DNA of 64,000 nt from Mactra quadrangularis (Eukaryota > Mollusca > Bivalvia > Venerida > Mactridae), in the NCBI GenBank assembly GCA_025267735.1, contig CM046308.1, positions 40,041,267-40,105,266 on the forward strand, given 5' to 3'. Below the pieces are notes generated by a model. That model did no database searches. It worked only from the letters and a program-made list of their open reading frames with translations, and was not told the DNA's origin. Within the stretch, counting starts at the first letter, position 1, and every line of letters begins with the position of its first letter. Shown here one piece after another: positions 10,990 through 22,564 of this stretch. Made by a program: the position numbers and the translations under genes.

Positions 10990-11138
10990 ACAAACATAAG
11001 GTATATGGAGAAGTTTTAGGCCCTGTGGAAAGGTAGGCGAGTACTGGTTATACAAAAGTGTCCAGGAAAGCTAGATTAAGTACGCGGGACGCCGTAATAT
11101 AATCTAAATTGCTTTGGCATGGCGTTAAACCTAATATG
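10990..11138 (+). mobile_element. tRNA-SINE fragment (3' half)
   Basis: Begins at AAGGTATATGGAGAAG and runs through GTGGAAAGGTAGGCGAGTAC to GGACGCCGT...GGCATGGCGTTAAACC. It lacks the tRNA head and lies about 330 bp after the complete copy at 10381. Confidence 0.75.
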
Positions 11139-11693
11139 AAATTGTAAACCACAAACATGAAAAGTGTGCTTTCCGAACATCGTCATCTGGTGCAGACACT
11201 ATGAACTTAACTTAATAACCTCGCCTTAGTAGATTTCGATATGTTGATAATAAATAAATCTTATTTCATATCTTAAATGTTTCGAACGCACAATAACGAT
11301 GAAATAATGATGGTATTAATGAATAACAACCGTGAAAATGTTAACCGTAAACTGTTTATCATTATAACCATTACCGTTAAAATGACTTTCATCAAAATCA
11401 AAAATAGAATTATCGGAATATGATGATTTTTATCAACGTAGTATTTTATTACATTTGCATTTTTTAGAAATACAGAGCCCATTTACCACATCAATGATAC
11501 CGACTCTGATCATTAACGATAGTGTCAAGCTTTTCAATTTCAAACTTATCATTATTAACGACAGTCTATTAATCACTTTGCAGATTTATGACACAACAAA
11601 TCTTGGTATCTAATTCACAACATGCGAATTATTGCATGCATAATGCTGCATTTACGATGGAATTAATAGAATAATCAGATTATAGCATTTACA

Positions 11694-12048
11694 TTTTAAA
11701 TGTACTCATTTACAGATTTCAACTAAAATATCGACAGTTTCTAAAGCTATCAAAATTGTAAGGAAATATTTTTGGAAGCAGGAAAGTAGTGTTCTGATTA
11801 TGACAAATTTAGTGCAAATTGACATACAACTACAAATGATTGTGATTCATGAACTAAATATCTACCCCGTATGTCACAGTATAGACACTTTTAGTTCATT
11901 TTAGCGACTTTTGTTGTATATTTCTTGCAACATATAGGTCAGTTTGTCGTAAAATAATAAGAATATTTTTTAACACACTTACAGACACTGAATAGTATTT
12001 TTAAAATATAGTCAAATTTAACCAAATCTGTGAACTAGTACCTTTAAA
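11694..12048. mobile_element. 355-bp MITE-like element with about 24-bp terminal inverted repeats
   Basis: Left end TTTTAAATGTACTCATTTACAGATTT (11694-11719) pairs with right end AAATCTGTGAACTAGTACC plus TTTAAA (12024-12048). The interior includes CCCCGTATGTCAC and TATAGACACTTTTAG, which recur in the copy at 32611-32957. It has no coding capacity. Confidence 0.7.
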
Positions 12049-12049
12049 C

Positions 12050-12925
12050 CAAAGAAATTCTAAAAACAGAACAAAATTTTATTCTCTTGCGTAAAGTGTG
12101 TAACATGTTCAATGGACATTTCCTACTCTATTTGTATTATTTATTTGACCATACTTGTATTATCAAATGACTATTGATATATCTCAACGAAAGGTAGGCA
12201 AAGATGGAATATTAAGACACATTACTGTCATTAATTAGTACACCAGGCTTCGGCAGTAAACGTTTAAAACATTACTCCATCATCACTAAAGTCTGGAATT
12301 GACATAGACACATCTTTGACCTTTGACATCTCTCATTGTAGCGTTCTATACCAACACAGGATTAATGAAAAAGACAAGCAACATTTGAATTGGAGCTGGC
12401 AATTAAACATCCACTTGTTATACTTAAAAGGTTTTACAGTTGACTAAATCGTCATTTAATGTACCACTCAAATTATATTAGAAGTATTATCAAAAGTCTC
12501 TGACTGTGCTGATAATGTTATTTTTGAATCAAAAAAATATTCTACATTAGCTAAAATACTATAACAAGTCTTAAACCCCCAAGTGAATACACATGTACTA
12601 CACAAAACGATTACCTTTCTCGTTAATTTGAATTTGAACCTGAATTTAATATTAAACATGATGAACACAAATGCCACCCTTGTTTACCATTAACTTGATA
12701 TAAATTTACATGTACTACTGACTTACAGAACTGCTAAACTTGATCTTCATAACTTTAAAAAAAACTAAAAAGAATATGAAAGTTATTTGCGTTCATTAAA
12801 TATGTTATGAATTTATAGTCCTATGGTGACTTTACACTTCTCCATGAACGGTCAAAATGTTTTGTATAATTTTGCTTTATAAAGATGCTTTGTAAAACAT
12901 GTATGTGAATGATAAAACTAGTTAT
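12050..12925. other. Intergenic DNA without recognised features
   Basis: Short chance frames only (a 69-codon minus-strand frame near 12.5 kb has no recognisable domain). No repeat units were identified. Confidence 0.35.
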
Positions 12926-12927
12926 CC

Positions 12928-13150
12928 CAACCTAGGATGGTTATACCCTTCCATGAAAAATTGATAATAATGTCAATTTTCTCCATTTATAAGGTACATT
13001 GTATGTGGAGAAGAAGTTTCCTGCCTTGTGAAAGGGTAAGTGAGCACTAGTTATAAACAAGGGTCCGGTAAAGTTAGGTTAGGTGCGCTGGACGCCGTTG
13101 AATAAAGTAAAAACTTGTGTTGACACGGCGTTAAACTCAGTATAAATAAA
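12928..13150 (+). mobile_element. tRNA-SINE, 5' truncated
   Basis: Starts at CCCAACCTAGGATGG, which corresponds to the box B end of the head, and continues through CTCCATTTATAAGGTAC, TTGTGAAAGGGTAAGTGAGC and GGACGCCGT...GACACGGCGTTAAACTC to the TATAAATAAAT tail. Confidence 0.78.
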
Positions 13151-13379
13151 TATACCAAAATATGTTACAAAGATAATCAATCAAATATATTTAACAATAT
13201 ATGAAACATTCAAATACATACGTGTACAAGTCTAAGATTTTCATGAATTGGCAACTTTACCTAATGAGCTTTTAGCTAAAGTAAGGGCTTCGAGTTCGTG
13301 CATTAATATATTTAACGTCTCGATTTATTACAATTCAGTAAAATGTCCACTTACATTTCACGTACATTACGAATGTAAT

Positions 13380-14350
13380 CTTTTATAATTGCTGTGTTCT
13401 TAATACTTCGTGTTATAACTGACAAAAAGGTTTGGATCATTACATTGTTATATAATATCAGACCGAGACAATGACATTTGATCTTGTTGTACAGCAACGA
13501 AGTCATTAAACTGATTAGGACCAATAACACTTTTCACAATATTCCCTTGATGTCGGTACAGTCACTTTAAAAGACATATACATGAGATAAAAGTATGTCA
13601 GCACGTTGCCTTTTATATTCAATAAATCAGCCTTATTCCATTAGGAAACATTATTTGCTTGCATAAAATTTATTTCCTCATATACGGATTATAAATGCAC
13701 AGTTTCTTTATCAGAGTTACATTTTTATTTTTTTCATATCGTTCTCCATAAAATAGTTATAGCCCAAATTGATATTGTCCGATACATTTTAGAAATATAT
13801 TATCTTAGTTCTCACAATTTAACAAACATTTAGATTGCGTCAGAAGTGTCAATAGTCAATTTAATATAGATCTAGAAAGTCGAGTACTTGTGCTTGTGTG
13901 TTATTGACCGACAATAATCGCCATGCCTGTAAATTTAACAATCGTTTATTTATTCAAATCTTCCATTACACGTTGCCATACTGATATACATTGGGTGGAT
14001 AATTGTTTATACGATAGCATGTATCGTCACGTATTGAATGCAATAAGTTTTATCACATTATTGCACTACATTAAACATTGCAATTTGATTATTTCTAAAT
14101 GGTTTTGTAGACAATGTTTAGACAAAATTTGTCTTCCGGAATAATCAATTGTCCTTTAAGGTTTCTTAATATGTAAGACCTGTCGTTTAAAGCAATGTGT
14201 AGCAGATTATTCATGAGATTAGCATTTTCAATAAATATTTTAACACTTCTGATATTATCAAGGTCTATAATCCAAGGTTGTATTGGTACAGTCTAAATTT
14301 GCGACAGCAGTGCAAGTTAGATGAAAGTTCATTTTATGTAGGATGGTGGG
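13380..14350 (+). repeat. Blocks L5 and U, copy 1 (diverged)
   Basis: L5 (TGACAAAAAGGTTTGGATCATTACA...CCGAGACAATGACATTTGATC) near 13420-13500 and the following U segment recur in the same order near 24800-26060, 34680-35650 and 47960-49000. Identity to the later copies is patchy, which implies an old duplication. Confidence 0.5.
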
Positions 14351-15727
14351 GACAAGCTCTTAATGGAATGTTTCGTTCATATCGAGTTTGCTATGCAGAA
14401 GATTAACATAAAAATATTGTTGTCGATTATAATTGTGCCCGAGTAAGCTTTTTATACATTGTGGATGCAAGTCAATAACATCAGATAAAATTGATAAAGG
14501 TTAAGTCAAATTATTCTAATTGATTCACAATATGAAAGTATCTTGCAAGCTTCTTGTGAAGAAGTTCTTGTAAAAGGTTTTTTTCTGAACTTTGTGTATG
14601 GAAATCAAGTGCAAGTTGAATTTTATTAACTCCTCTCGTACGTTCCTTAGGACATTTAAAGTACATTCCGATATTAATTTGAGAATATCATTTGGTTAAA
14701 CTACACTCGGAGTTTGGTCTCCCTAGAAATTCCCTATTTTGATGATTTAATTCTCTAAGATACTTCCCGATCAATGTGAAGAGTACAAAATTAATGTACT
14801 TAGATATTCCAATAATAAACATTGGATTTTTCTGATGATTAGTAAACACGTATGTAAACACGTATTTAGATGATTTAAACCACTCTGACTTAAGAAATAA
14901 GAAAAAGTCTCTCGACTTGTAAGAGTTTTGTACATTCTGGAATTCTTGAGTGCAATTTATCTTATCAAAAGTGCAAAACGATTCAAAATTAAGGATAGAT
15001 ATATATCACTTAAAATTAAGCAAAATGTAATTGTATTCGACTGAAAGTGTGGGGAGTTAGGTTGCAAACGAAACCCTCAGATTTAAAATTAATAGTTACA
15101 TACCTTATCAAACAAATTCATTAAGATTAGCTGTTTGACCTTTGAATGATATGCTTTGTATTGCAAGAATAATATGGGAATGTCCTTTTTTTGCTTTCAT
15201 CTCATTATACTGTGTAACCTCTCTTTAGCAACAAGCACTTGGGGGGACTATAGTGAGTTGTTGTTCAGAGGTTGTTGTTCAGCAGAGTTTAACCTCAATT
15301 AAAATTCCACTTTAGGGAAATATCAAATTATTTTGTTGAGCAGAGGATTTGATCTGAGGAGGCGACTCTGCAGAGGTTTCGCTATATTTGTTTTTATAAA
15401 GGCAACTAAAGCATCAGCCAATTTATATATTTTTATAGATAACCCTTGGAACATATATAGTTGCACTTACTGTCACACAGTTTGAAGACACAATACATCA
15501 TGCGATAAATTATGTCACTGAATAGCAATTACAAACAATTCCAGACGACATAATAGCTAATCTTGCCGGTTGATGATATATAGTATTGTACTTAGAATGT
15601 AGTAATATCGTAGTAATTTTATTCTGTGAACTTGACATTTTACTATTCGAAATAAGCTTAGTAAAGAGTGAAAATTTATGCACTATTGTTACGTTGTTAT
15701 ATGTCTTACATTCAGTCATTTGGTGCA

Positions 15728-15737
15728 GGCACAACTC
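15728..15737. repeat. Target-site duplication of E385 copy 1a (left)
   Basis: GGCACAACTC, repeated at 16125-16134. The same pair flanks the paralogous copy at 18935-18944 and 20458-20467. Confidence 0.7.
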
Positions 15738-16124
15738 CACAAACCCGACCTAACTTTTCCGCTCGCCTTCTTGCTAAATTAGATCTGGCCGTTTTCAAAT
15801 AAGGGTCACGTTTAAGTGACCTTTTCTCATCATAATATTCATGACAAAATTGTTATGATAAGTAACTTGTTTACATCGTCTACGTCCCGCAATTTTTAAT
15901 GAGCCGTCCAATCGCAGAAAGTGAATAGTACCGCTGTTAAACTAGCTTGCAAACCTTGGTCTAAAAATAGAAATTACGAAATCAAAATTTTATTAATAGT
16001 GTTTCGTCTAGATTTAAGCTACGTATTGATTGGTCGACATAAAGATCATCTCGACGTGACCTTCCATTGAGATATCAAAGATCCTGTATGACTACGCTCT
16101 ACTGAATATCTGTTCACGGAGTTT
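15738..16124 (-). mobile_element. Element E385, copy at locus 1a
   Basis: A 387-bp element flanked by a 10-bp direct repeat, GGCACAACTC, at 15728-15737 and 16125-16134. It reads in reverse relative to the copies at 34131, 40422 and 47384. It contains a GGTCAC-6-GTGACC palindrome (15804-15821), a TACGTCCCGCAATTTTTAAT-like tract, and near its right end the hairpin arms ATCCTGTA (16081-16088) and degraded TACTGAAT (16100-16107). Confidence 0.75.
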
Positions 16125-16134
16125 GGCACAACTC
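16125..16134. repeat. Target-site duplication of E385 copy 1a (right)
   Basis: GGCACAACTC, identical to 15728-15737. Confidence 0.7.
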
Positions 16135-16244
16135 AAACAATAATACGATTAGTCATTTGATTTATTAGTTCTATCATTTCGATGATTATTTTGATATATG
16201 GAATATTGAGTTGATGATAATTTTCAGAAAAGAATGATACATTT

Positions 16245-16505
16245 TAGGTTAACACAGTGTCAACACAAATTGTTGTCGTCATTGTAAGGTGGCCAGCTAG
16301 TGTACTTAGTTACTATTGACCCTTGTTAATATCTAGTATTCATGTAACCTTCCACAAGGCTTGCTGCTCCTTTGATACTTTTATAATGAACGAACTTTGA
16401 TAGCATTGACAAATGTTTTGAAAGGACATAACCAATCCAATTGAGGCTCTGACGAGCGACCCATTCGAGACCAAGCGCGTTGCCTACCGCGCCACGGTTC
16501 CAGGT
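16245..16505 (-). mobile_element. Old tRNA-SINE, minus strand, in tandem copy 1
   Basis: Minus-strand order is GTGGCGCGGTAGGCAACGCG (box A region), GTCTCGAATGGG (decayed box B), body, CTAGATATTAACAAGGGTC, then the GTGTTGACACTGTGTTAACC tail. It is more diverged from the other SINE copies than those at 41 and 55 kb. It is shared with 20585-20845 and so older than the 3.2 kb duplication. Confidence 0.65.
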
Positions 16506-19077
16506 TAAAAAAGGATTTGTGAATAGTTAATAATCCGATCTCATCGCCATGAATTTTTAATTTTATAACTTTAAATGAAAAAGAATATATAGATCTAAAG
16601 CTGTTGGCATTTGTTGTACATATATTATTCTAAGTCAATGTACACATATAACAGAAAGCGACATTGTTTAGACCAATATATCAGTGACCAATGACATATT
16701 AGGTCACATCCATAATTTTAATAGTTCATAGAATTTGAAAGATGTTAAAGCATACATATTCAATAAGACAATAACCCAATTAAATATACAAAAAGTAACA
16801 ATTTAAGAAAAATATTTAATATTCACCGAGCATTTATTTTAAAAATGCATTTGCTATTGATATATTTTATACCGACCATTTTCAAAGTGATTCGTGATAA
16901 TAACCATTTTGCTACGATAATGTTACCACTTTATTCAATCTCTGTCTAATTTTATTCTCTAGAGAAGTTTAAATGTATTGCTCACGGTTTACTGTGACAG
17001 CATTTATATTTAATTTTCCACTGGCGAAAACAGAAAAAGAAATCTGACAAAAAAATCATGCGTCGACTTTAATTTTCCTAATGTTCAATTACGAAAAACA
17101 AAAGTCACAAGAAATCAGAATTTGAACAAACAGGATTAGCCAAAAAACTCGAGATGGTAAATTCATCTTAAATGATATGGCAGGCATAGTCTCGATATTA
17201 CCAGTTTATGCTGATACGATAAAGGTCAGAATGTGTTTTCGTAATGTTTATGACGTTTTTTATGATGATATTTTCTAAGCATGTTCTCTTTTCTTCTCAC
17301 TTTATGTGATTGTCATCAACACCAAAATAATTAAGCGTCTGCAGGATTGTTTTAAATATTAGCAAAATAAAAAAGTAAAGGAGGTGGTGTATTGCTGTCG
17401 TACGTACAAAATACTTGATTTATTTGATAATGCCTATTCTACGACAATATATCCATCAACAGAAATAAAAAAATAAACGTTTTATTGGGGATAAAAACAA
17501 AACACAGAGATATACAGTCTAGAAAATGAAATATCGTCGCCTCAATCTAACAATGTCTTATCTAGTTTGATATGCAGGAGATTAACATAAAAATATTGTT
17601 GTCGATTATAATTTTGCCCGAGTAAGCGTTTTATACATTGTGGATGCAAGTCAATAACATCAGATAAAAGTGATAAAGGTTAAGTCAAATTATTCTAACT
17701 GATTCACAATATGAAAGTATCTTGCAAGCTTCTTGTGAAGAAGTTCTTGTAAAAGTTTTTTTTTCTGAACTTTGTGTATGGAAATTAAGTGCAAGTTAAA
17801 TTTTATTAACTCCTCTCGTACGTTCCTTAGGACATTTAAAGTACATTCCGATATTAATTTGAGAGTATCATTTGGTTAAACTAAACTTGGAGTTTGGTCT
17901 TCCTAGAAATTCACTGTTTTGTTGCTTTAATTTTAAGATTCTTTCCTGATACTTGTGAAGAGTACAAATGTACTTAGATATTCCAATAATAAACATTGGA
18001 TTTTTCCCATGATTAGTCTTATGTAAACACGTTTTTAGATGATTTAAACCATTCTGACTTAAGGAATAAGAGAAAGTCTCTAGACTTGTAAGTGTTTTGT
18101 ACATTCTAGAATTCTTTATATGTGATTATTTAGTTTAATTCAATTACAGAGTACAATTTGTCTTATCAAAAGTGCAAAACGATTCAAAGTTAAGGATAGA
18201 TATATATCACTTAAAATGAAGCAAAATGTAATTGTATTCGACTGAAAGTGGTGTGGGGAGTTGGTTTGCTAACGAAACCCTCAGGTGTAAGATTAGTTGT
18301 TAACTACCTTATCAAACAAAATTCATTAAGATTAACTGATTGACCTTGGAATGATATGCTTTGTATTGCAAGAATAATATGGGAATGTAGCTTTTTTGCT
18401 TTCATCTCATTATACTGTGTAACCTCTCTTTAGCAACACCCATCTGGGGAGACTATATCGAGTTGTTGTTCAGAAGTTGCTGTTCAGCAGAGTTTAAATT
18501 CAATTAAAATTGCACTTTAGGGAAATATCAAATTATTTTGTTGTGCAGAGGATTTGATCTGAGGAGGGCGACTCTGCAGAGGTTTCGCTATATTTGTTTT
18601 TATAAAGGCAACTAAAGCATCAGCCAATTTATATATTACTATAGATAACCCTTGGAAGATTATATAGTTGCACTTACTGTCACACAGTTTGAAGACACAA
18701 TACATCATGCGATAAATTCTGCCACTGAATAGCAATTACAAACAATTCCAGACGACATAATAGCTAATCTTGCCGGTTGATGATATATAGTATTGTACTT
18801 AGAATGTAGTAATATCGTAGTAATTTTATTCTGTGAACTTGACATTTTACTATTTGAAATAAGCTTAGTAAAGATTGGAAATTTATGCACTATCGTTACG
18901 TTGTTATCAGTCTTACATTCAGTCATTTGGTGCAGGCACAACTCCACAAACCCGAACTTTTCCGTTTGGCTTCTTGCTAAATTAGATCTGACCGTTTTCA
19001 AATGAGGGTCACGTTCAAGTGACCTTTTCTCATCATAATATTCATGACAAAAGTGTTATGATAAGTAACTTGTTTAC

Positions 19078-19085
19078 ATCGTCTA
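19078..19085. repeat. hAT-like element target-site duplication (left)
   Basis: ATCGTCTA, identical to 20208-20215. Confidence 0.9.
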
Positions 19086-20207
19086 TAGTGTTGCAAAATT
19101 TCCGGAATTTTCAAATTAGGGAAATTTTCGAGGAAACTTTCAGGAATTTTGGGAAATATTGGGGAAAATTGGAAATTTGAAGAAATTTGTATAAATTTGT
19201 CTCTTTTTGTATAAAACAAAACATAGTGATTTATGAAGTCTTAATATGTAGTATACATTAAGATAAAGGTCTATGAGGAGACATATTGTTTGAATGTTGG
19301 CAAAATAAAATGCAGAACACAAAATAGTCATATTGAATGCTTTGAACATTTTTACCGTAACAAGTTATGTCAAACTTCATTCCCATTCCAGTTACCAAAA
19401 TAAAATGCCCCCAAAAGCAGAAATTTTTATTGCAGTACTATAAAACTAAAAATTGTTACAATTTAGCACTGTCAACATTTGTAAATAAAAAAAGAAGGAC
19501 GCAAGTAAAAGAAATCATGAACTGCTCTTACCATGGTCATCAGATTCTGACGACTCCAATATACCACCGGCCTTCAGACCGGCGGTAAATAAATCTACCA
19601 TAATCATTGCTTCTATAGTTTGTTTCATAATTGATTGTAATTTGACTACTAAGTCATAAACTTAAAGATTTAAATGATTTCTAAAATAATGTCTAGCTCG
19701 ATTTCATTCAAAGCACATCAACATTTATGTACTGCTGTGGCATTATGCTAAAAATGGTGCAAAATAAAATTAAAAATGAATAGTGATAACAACTAAAGCA
19801 ATTTAACACAATCACATTGAATAAAAGAATTGGTAACTCCAATTTTGTAAATAAACTAAAATATTACAAAATCAAACTGTAGCCAATCAAGTGTAGAATA
19901 ATTAAACATATTTAGTCTATAATTTCCATGTCAGATGTCTCAACCTAATCACCAATAAAGTGTGAAGATTAACATAAGTAGACTGTGAGATTCTGACATC
20001 AGCTGCTGACATCAACAGTGAAAACCCTCATATTTCATAATTTTCTTGTAAATAAAAATGCATTCTTTTAAAATCAAATTTTGTCAAATAACTTATATAA
20101 TTATTTTTTTTCAATATTTCCAAAATTTCCCAGCCCTTGAAAGTTTCCGAAAATTACCAGGTAATTTTCCAAAATTACCGGAAAGTTTCCCAGCCTTTGC
20201 AACACTA
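19086..20207. mobile_element. Nonautonomous hAT-like DNA transposon, 1122 bp
   Basis: Ends are a perfect 12-bp terminal inverted repeat, TAGTGTTGCAAA (19086-19097) and TTTGCAACACTA (20196-20207). The element is flanked by a perfect 8-bp target-site duplication, ATCGTCTA (19078-19085 and 20208-20215). The 8-bp duplication and YA-N-G-type ends are characteristic of the hAT superfamily. The first and last 80-100 bp hold many GGAAATTT/AAATTTCC-like motifs, as in hAT subterminal transposase-binding regions. Internal frames (up to 73 codons) show no transposase features, so movement would need a transposase supplied elsewhere. The empty site is present in tandem copy 1 (ATCGTCTACGTC around 15876-15887). 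Confidence 0.9.
19563..19586. repeat. GC-rich hairpin inside the hAT-like element
   Basis: ACCACCGGCC, 4-base loop, GACCGGCGGT form a near-perfect 10-bp stem. It is unusual for its GC content in this AT-rich element. Confidence 0.5.
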
Positions 20208-20215
20208 ATCGTCTA
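20208..20215. repeat. hAT-like element target-site duplication (right)
   Basis: ATCGTCTA, identical to 19078-19085. Confidence 0.9.
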
Positions 20216-20584
20216 CGTCACGCAATTTTTAATGAGCCGTCTAATCGCATACTGTGAATAATACCGCAGTTAAATTAGCTTTCAAACCTTGGTCTAAAAA
20301 TAGAAATTACGAAATCAAAATTTTATTAATAGTGTTTCGTCTAGATGAAAGCTACGCATTGATTGATCAACATAAAGCTCATCTCGACGTGACCTTCCAT
20401 TGAGATATTAAAGATCCTGTATGACTACGCTCTATTGGATATCTGTTCACGGAGTTTGGCACAACTCAAACAATAATACAGTTAGTCGTTTGATTTATTA
20501 GTTTAATCATTTCTGCGATTATTTCAATATATGGAATATTGTGTTGACGATAATTTACAGAAAAAAATGATACAGTTTATTTAC

Positions 20585-20845
20585 GTTAACACAGTGTCAA
20601 CACAAATTGTTGTCATTGTACGGTGGCCAGCTAGTGTACCTTAGTTTCTATTGACCCTTGTTAATATCTAGTATTCATGTAACATTTCACAAGGCCGAAT
20701 TCTTCTTTGATACTTTTATAATGAAAGAAATTTGATAGCATTGTCAAATGTATTGAAAGGACATAATCAATCCAATTAAGGCTCTGACGAGCAACCCATA
20801 CGAGGCCAAGCGGCGCGTTGCATATCGCGCCACGGTCTCAGGTTA
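20585..20845 (-). mobile_element. Old tRNA-SINE, minus strand, in tandem copy 2
   Basis: Paralogue of 16245-16505, with the same decayed tRNA head (GCGCCACGGTCTCAGG on the plus strand) and the AACACAGTGTCAACAC tail. It differs by small indels only. Confidence 0.65.
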
Positions 20846-21661
20846 AAGCGGATATGTGAATAGTTAATAATCCGATCTCATCGCCATGAAATTTTAATTT
20901 TATAACTTTAAATGAAGAAGAGAATATAAATCTAAAGCTGTTGACATTTGTTGTACATATTTTATTCTAAGTTAATATACACACATAACAGAAAGCGATA
21001 TTGTTTAGATCAATAATCAGTGACCAATGACATATTAGGTCACATTCATAATTTCAATAGTTCATAGAATTTGAAAGATGTTAAAGTATACATATTCAAT
21101 AAGACAATAACCCAATATACCCAATATTCAAAAAGTAACAATGTAAGAAGAATATTTAATAGTCACCGAGTATTTATTTCAAAAATGCATTAGCTATTAA
21201 TATATTTTATACCGACCATTTTCAAAGTGATTCGTGATAATAACCATTTTGCTACGATAATGTTACCACTTTATTCAGTCTCTGTCTAATTTTATTCTCT
21301 AGAGAAGTTTAAATGTATTGCTCACGGTTACAGTGACAGCATTTATATTTAATTTTCCACTGGCGAAAACAGAAAAAGAAATCTGACACAAAAATTCATG
21401 CGTTGACTTTAAATTGCCTAATGTTCTATTACGAAACACAAAAGTCACAAGAAATTAGAATGTGAACAAACAGGATTTGCCAAGAAAACTCGAAATGGTA
21501 ACTTTAATGCAAATGATATGGCAGGCATAGTGTCGATATTACCATTTTATGCTGATACGATAAAGGTCAAAATGTGTTTTCGTAATGTTTATGACAGTTT
21601 TTTATGATGATATTTTCTTTATTCTTCTCAGTTAATGCGATAGTCGTCAACACCAAAACAA

Positions 21662-21767
21662 GTTTGTTTGTTTGGGTTTTACGGCGCACCAACACAGAAA
21701 GGTCACATCGCGCCGAAAGCTATAAATGATACTAATAATTCAAACTATATTAATGATGTAAAAAACT
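21662..21767 (-). mobile_element. 5'-truncated retroposon with (CAAA)n tail
   Basis: A 106-bp insertion flanked by a perfect 13-bp direct repeat, AACACCAAAACAA (21649-21661 and 21768-21780). On the minus strand it ends with GTGCGCCGTAAAACCC then CAAACAAACAAAC, a 3' end typical of LINE-mobilised SINEs. Tandem copy 1 has the empty site (AACACCAAAATAA at about 17320). Confidence 0.85.
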
Positions 21768-21957
21768 AACACCAAAACAATCAAGCGTCAGAATGAAAAA
21801 CAAATAGCAAAAAAAGAAGTGAAGGAGGTGGTGTATTGCTGTTGTAGTTACAAAAAAACTTGATTTATTTGATAATGCCTATTCTACGACAATATATCCA
21901 TCAACAGAAATTAAGAATAAACGTTTTATGTCGCCTCAATCTAACAATGTCTTATCT

Positions 21958-22560
21958 CCATATTTGAAAACAAAATGAGATAAACATCCCTATCGATTTG
22001 TATGACTTTGTTCTATCTCCTAAAAAAGTTACGAGACTCTATTATGTGAAACAGCCCAACCCACCAATCGTATGTTTTACTATCTCCACACATTTTTCTG
22101 CTTACGGCGTAAACAGTGCTTTATGTTCAAAACTTCGATCAATGTTCGGCCTCACTATACTGTTATCCTATCAAATGAAGTGTTTCTTACTCGTTTAATG
22201 TCATAGTTGATGCTAACAGCGCTCTAAGCCCATATAAGCTTGTTCGAACATCGCTCTATGTTTCGTCCCGTTGCACTTTTCTTAAAAATGTCCAATAAAA
22301 TATATATTGTGTCCAATTGAAAAGCTAGTCAAAACTGGTTAATTATTTAACGCTGTTATTACTTGACTTAAATATATAAATACCAAAAACGAGCAAATGG
22401 ATAAAGCATAATTAAATGTAGGTTCTCAGTGATGCAAACGCACGTTAATTGACTTTGGAAATCTTAAACAAACAAAAACACTATAACGAATACTTGCATA
22501 GATGTGTATATAACGGAATAAAATCAAACTGATATAAACTGCAATAGTGATATTCTCCTT
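21958..22560. other. Sequence between the tandem duplication and the block array
   Basis: A 66-codon plus-strand frame at 21998-22198 has no recognisable domain and no signal or membrane segment. No repeat was identified. Confidence 0.35.
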
Positions 22561-22564
22561 AGTT

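Larger units (their letters stand above)
14385..17563 (+). repeat. 3.2 kb direct tandem duplication, copy 1
   Basis: Extends from AGTTTGCTATGCAG to the junction TCTTATCT|AGTTTGATATGCAG at 17563/17564. Sequence order and most bases match copy 2. The copies differ by scattered substitutions, small indels, and two insertions present only in copy 2. It contains an old minus-strand tRNA-SINE and a 387-bp element, both also in copy 2, so both predate the duplication. Confidence 0.9.
18945..20457 (-). mobile_element. Element E385, copy at locus 1b, split by a hAT-like insertion
   Basis: Same flanking GGCACAACTC repeats (18935-18944, 20458-20467) and the same sequence as 15738-16124, but interrupted at ATCGTCTA by 1122 bp of hAT-like DNA. 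Palindrome GGTCAC-6-GTGACC at 19007-19024. Hairpin arms ATCCTGTA at 20414-20421 and TATTGGAT at 20433-20440. Confidence 0.75.
17564..21957 (+). repeat. 3.2 kb direct tandem duplication, copy 2 (expanded)
   Basis: Paralogous to 14385-17563. It is 4394 bp long, of which about 1130 bp is a hAT-like insertion with its target duplication and about 119 bp a short retroposed insertion. Removing them leaves about 3145 bp, close to the 3179 bp of copy 1. Homology ends at CAATGTCTTATCT. Confidence 0.9.

Noticed and set aside
17868..18104. Minus-strand 78-codon frame with a faint C2H2 zinc-finger look (LNHLKTCLHKTNHGKNP)
   Set aside because: Both Cys pairs expected of a finger are missing, spacing is off, and the paralogous frame in tandem copy 1 (14.7-14.9 kb) is interrupted by stops.
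15510..19001. Matching minus-strand frames 15510-15740 and 18705-19001 as a duplicated gene
   Set aside because: Similarity is explained by the recent 3.2 kb duplication. The frames run into the E385 insertion, lack domains, and show no sign of protein-level constraint.
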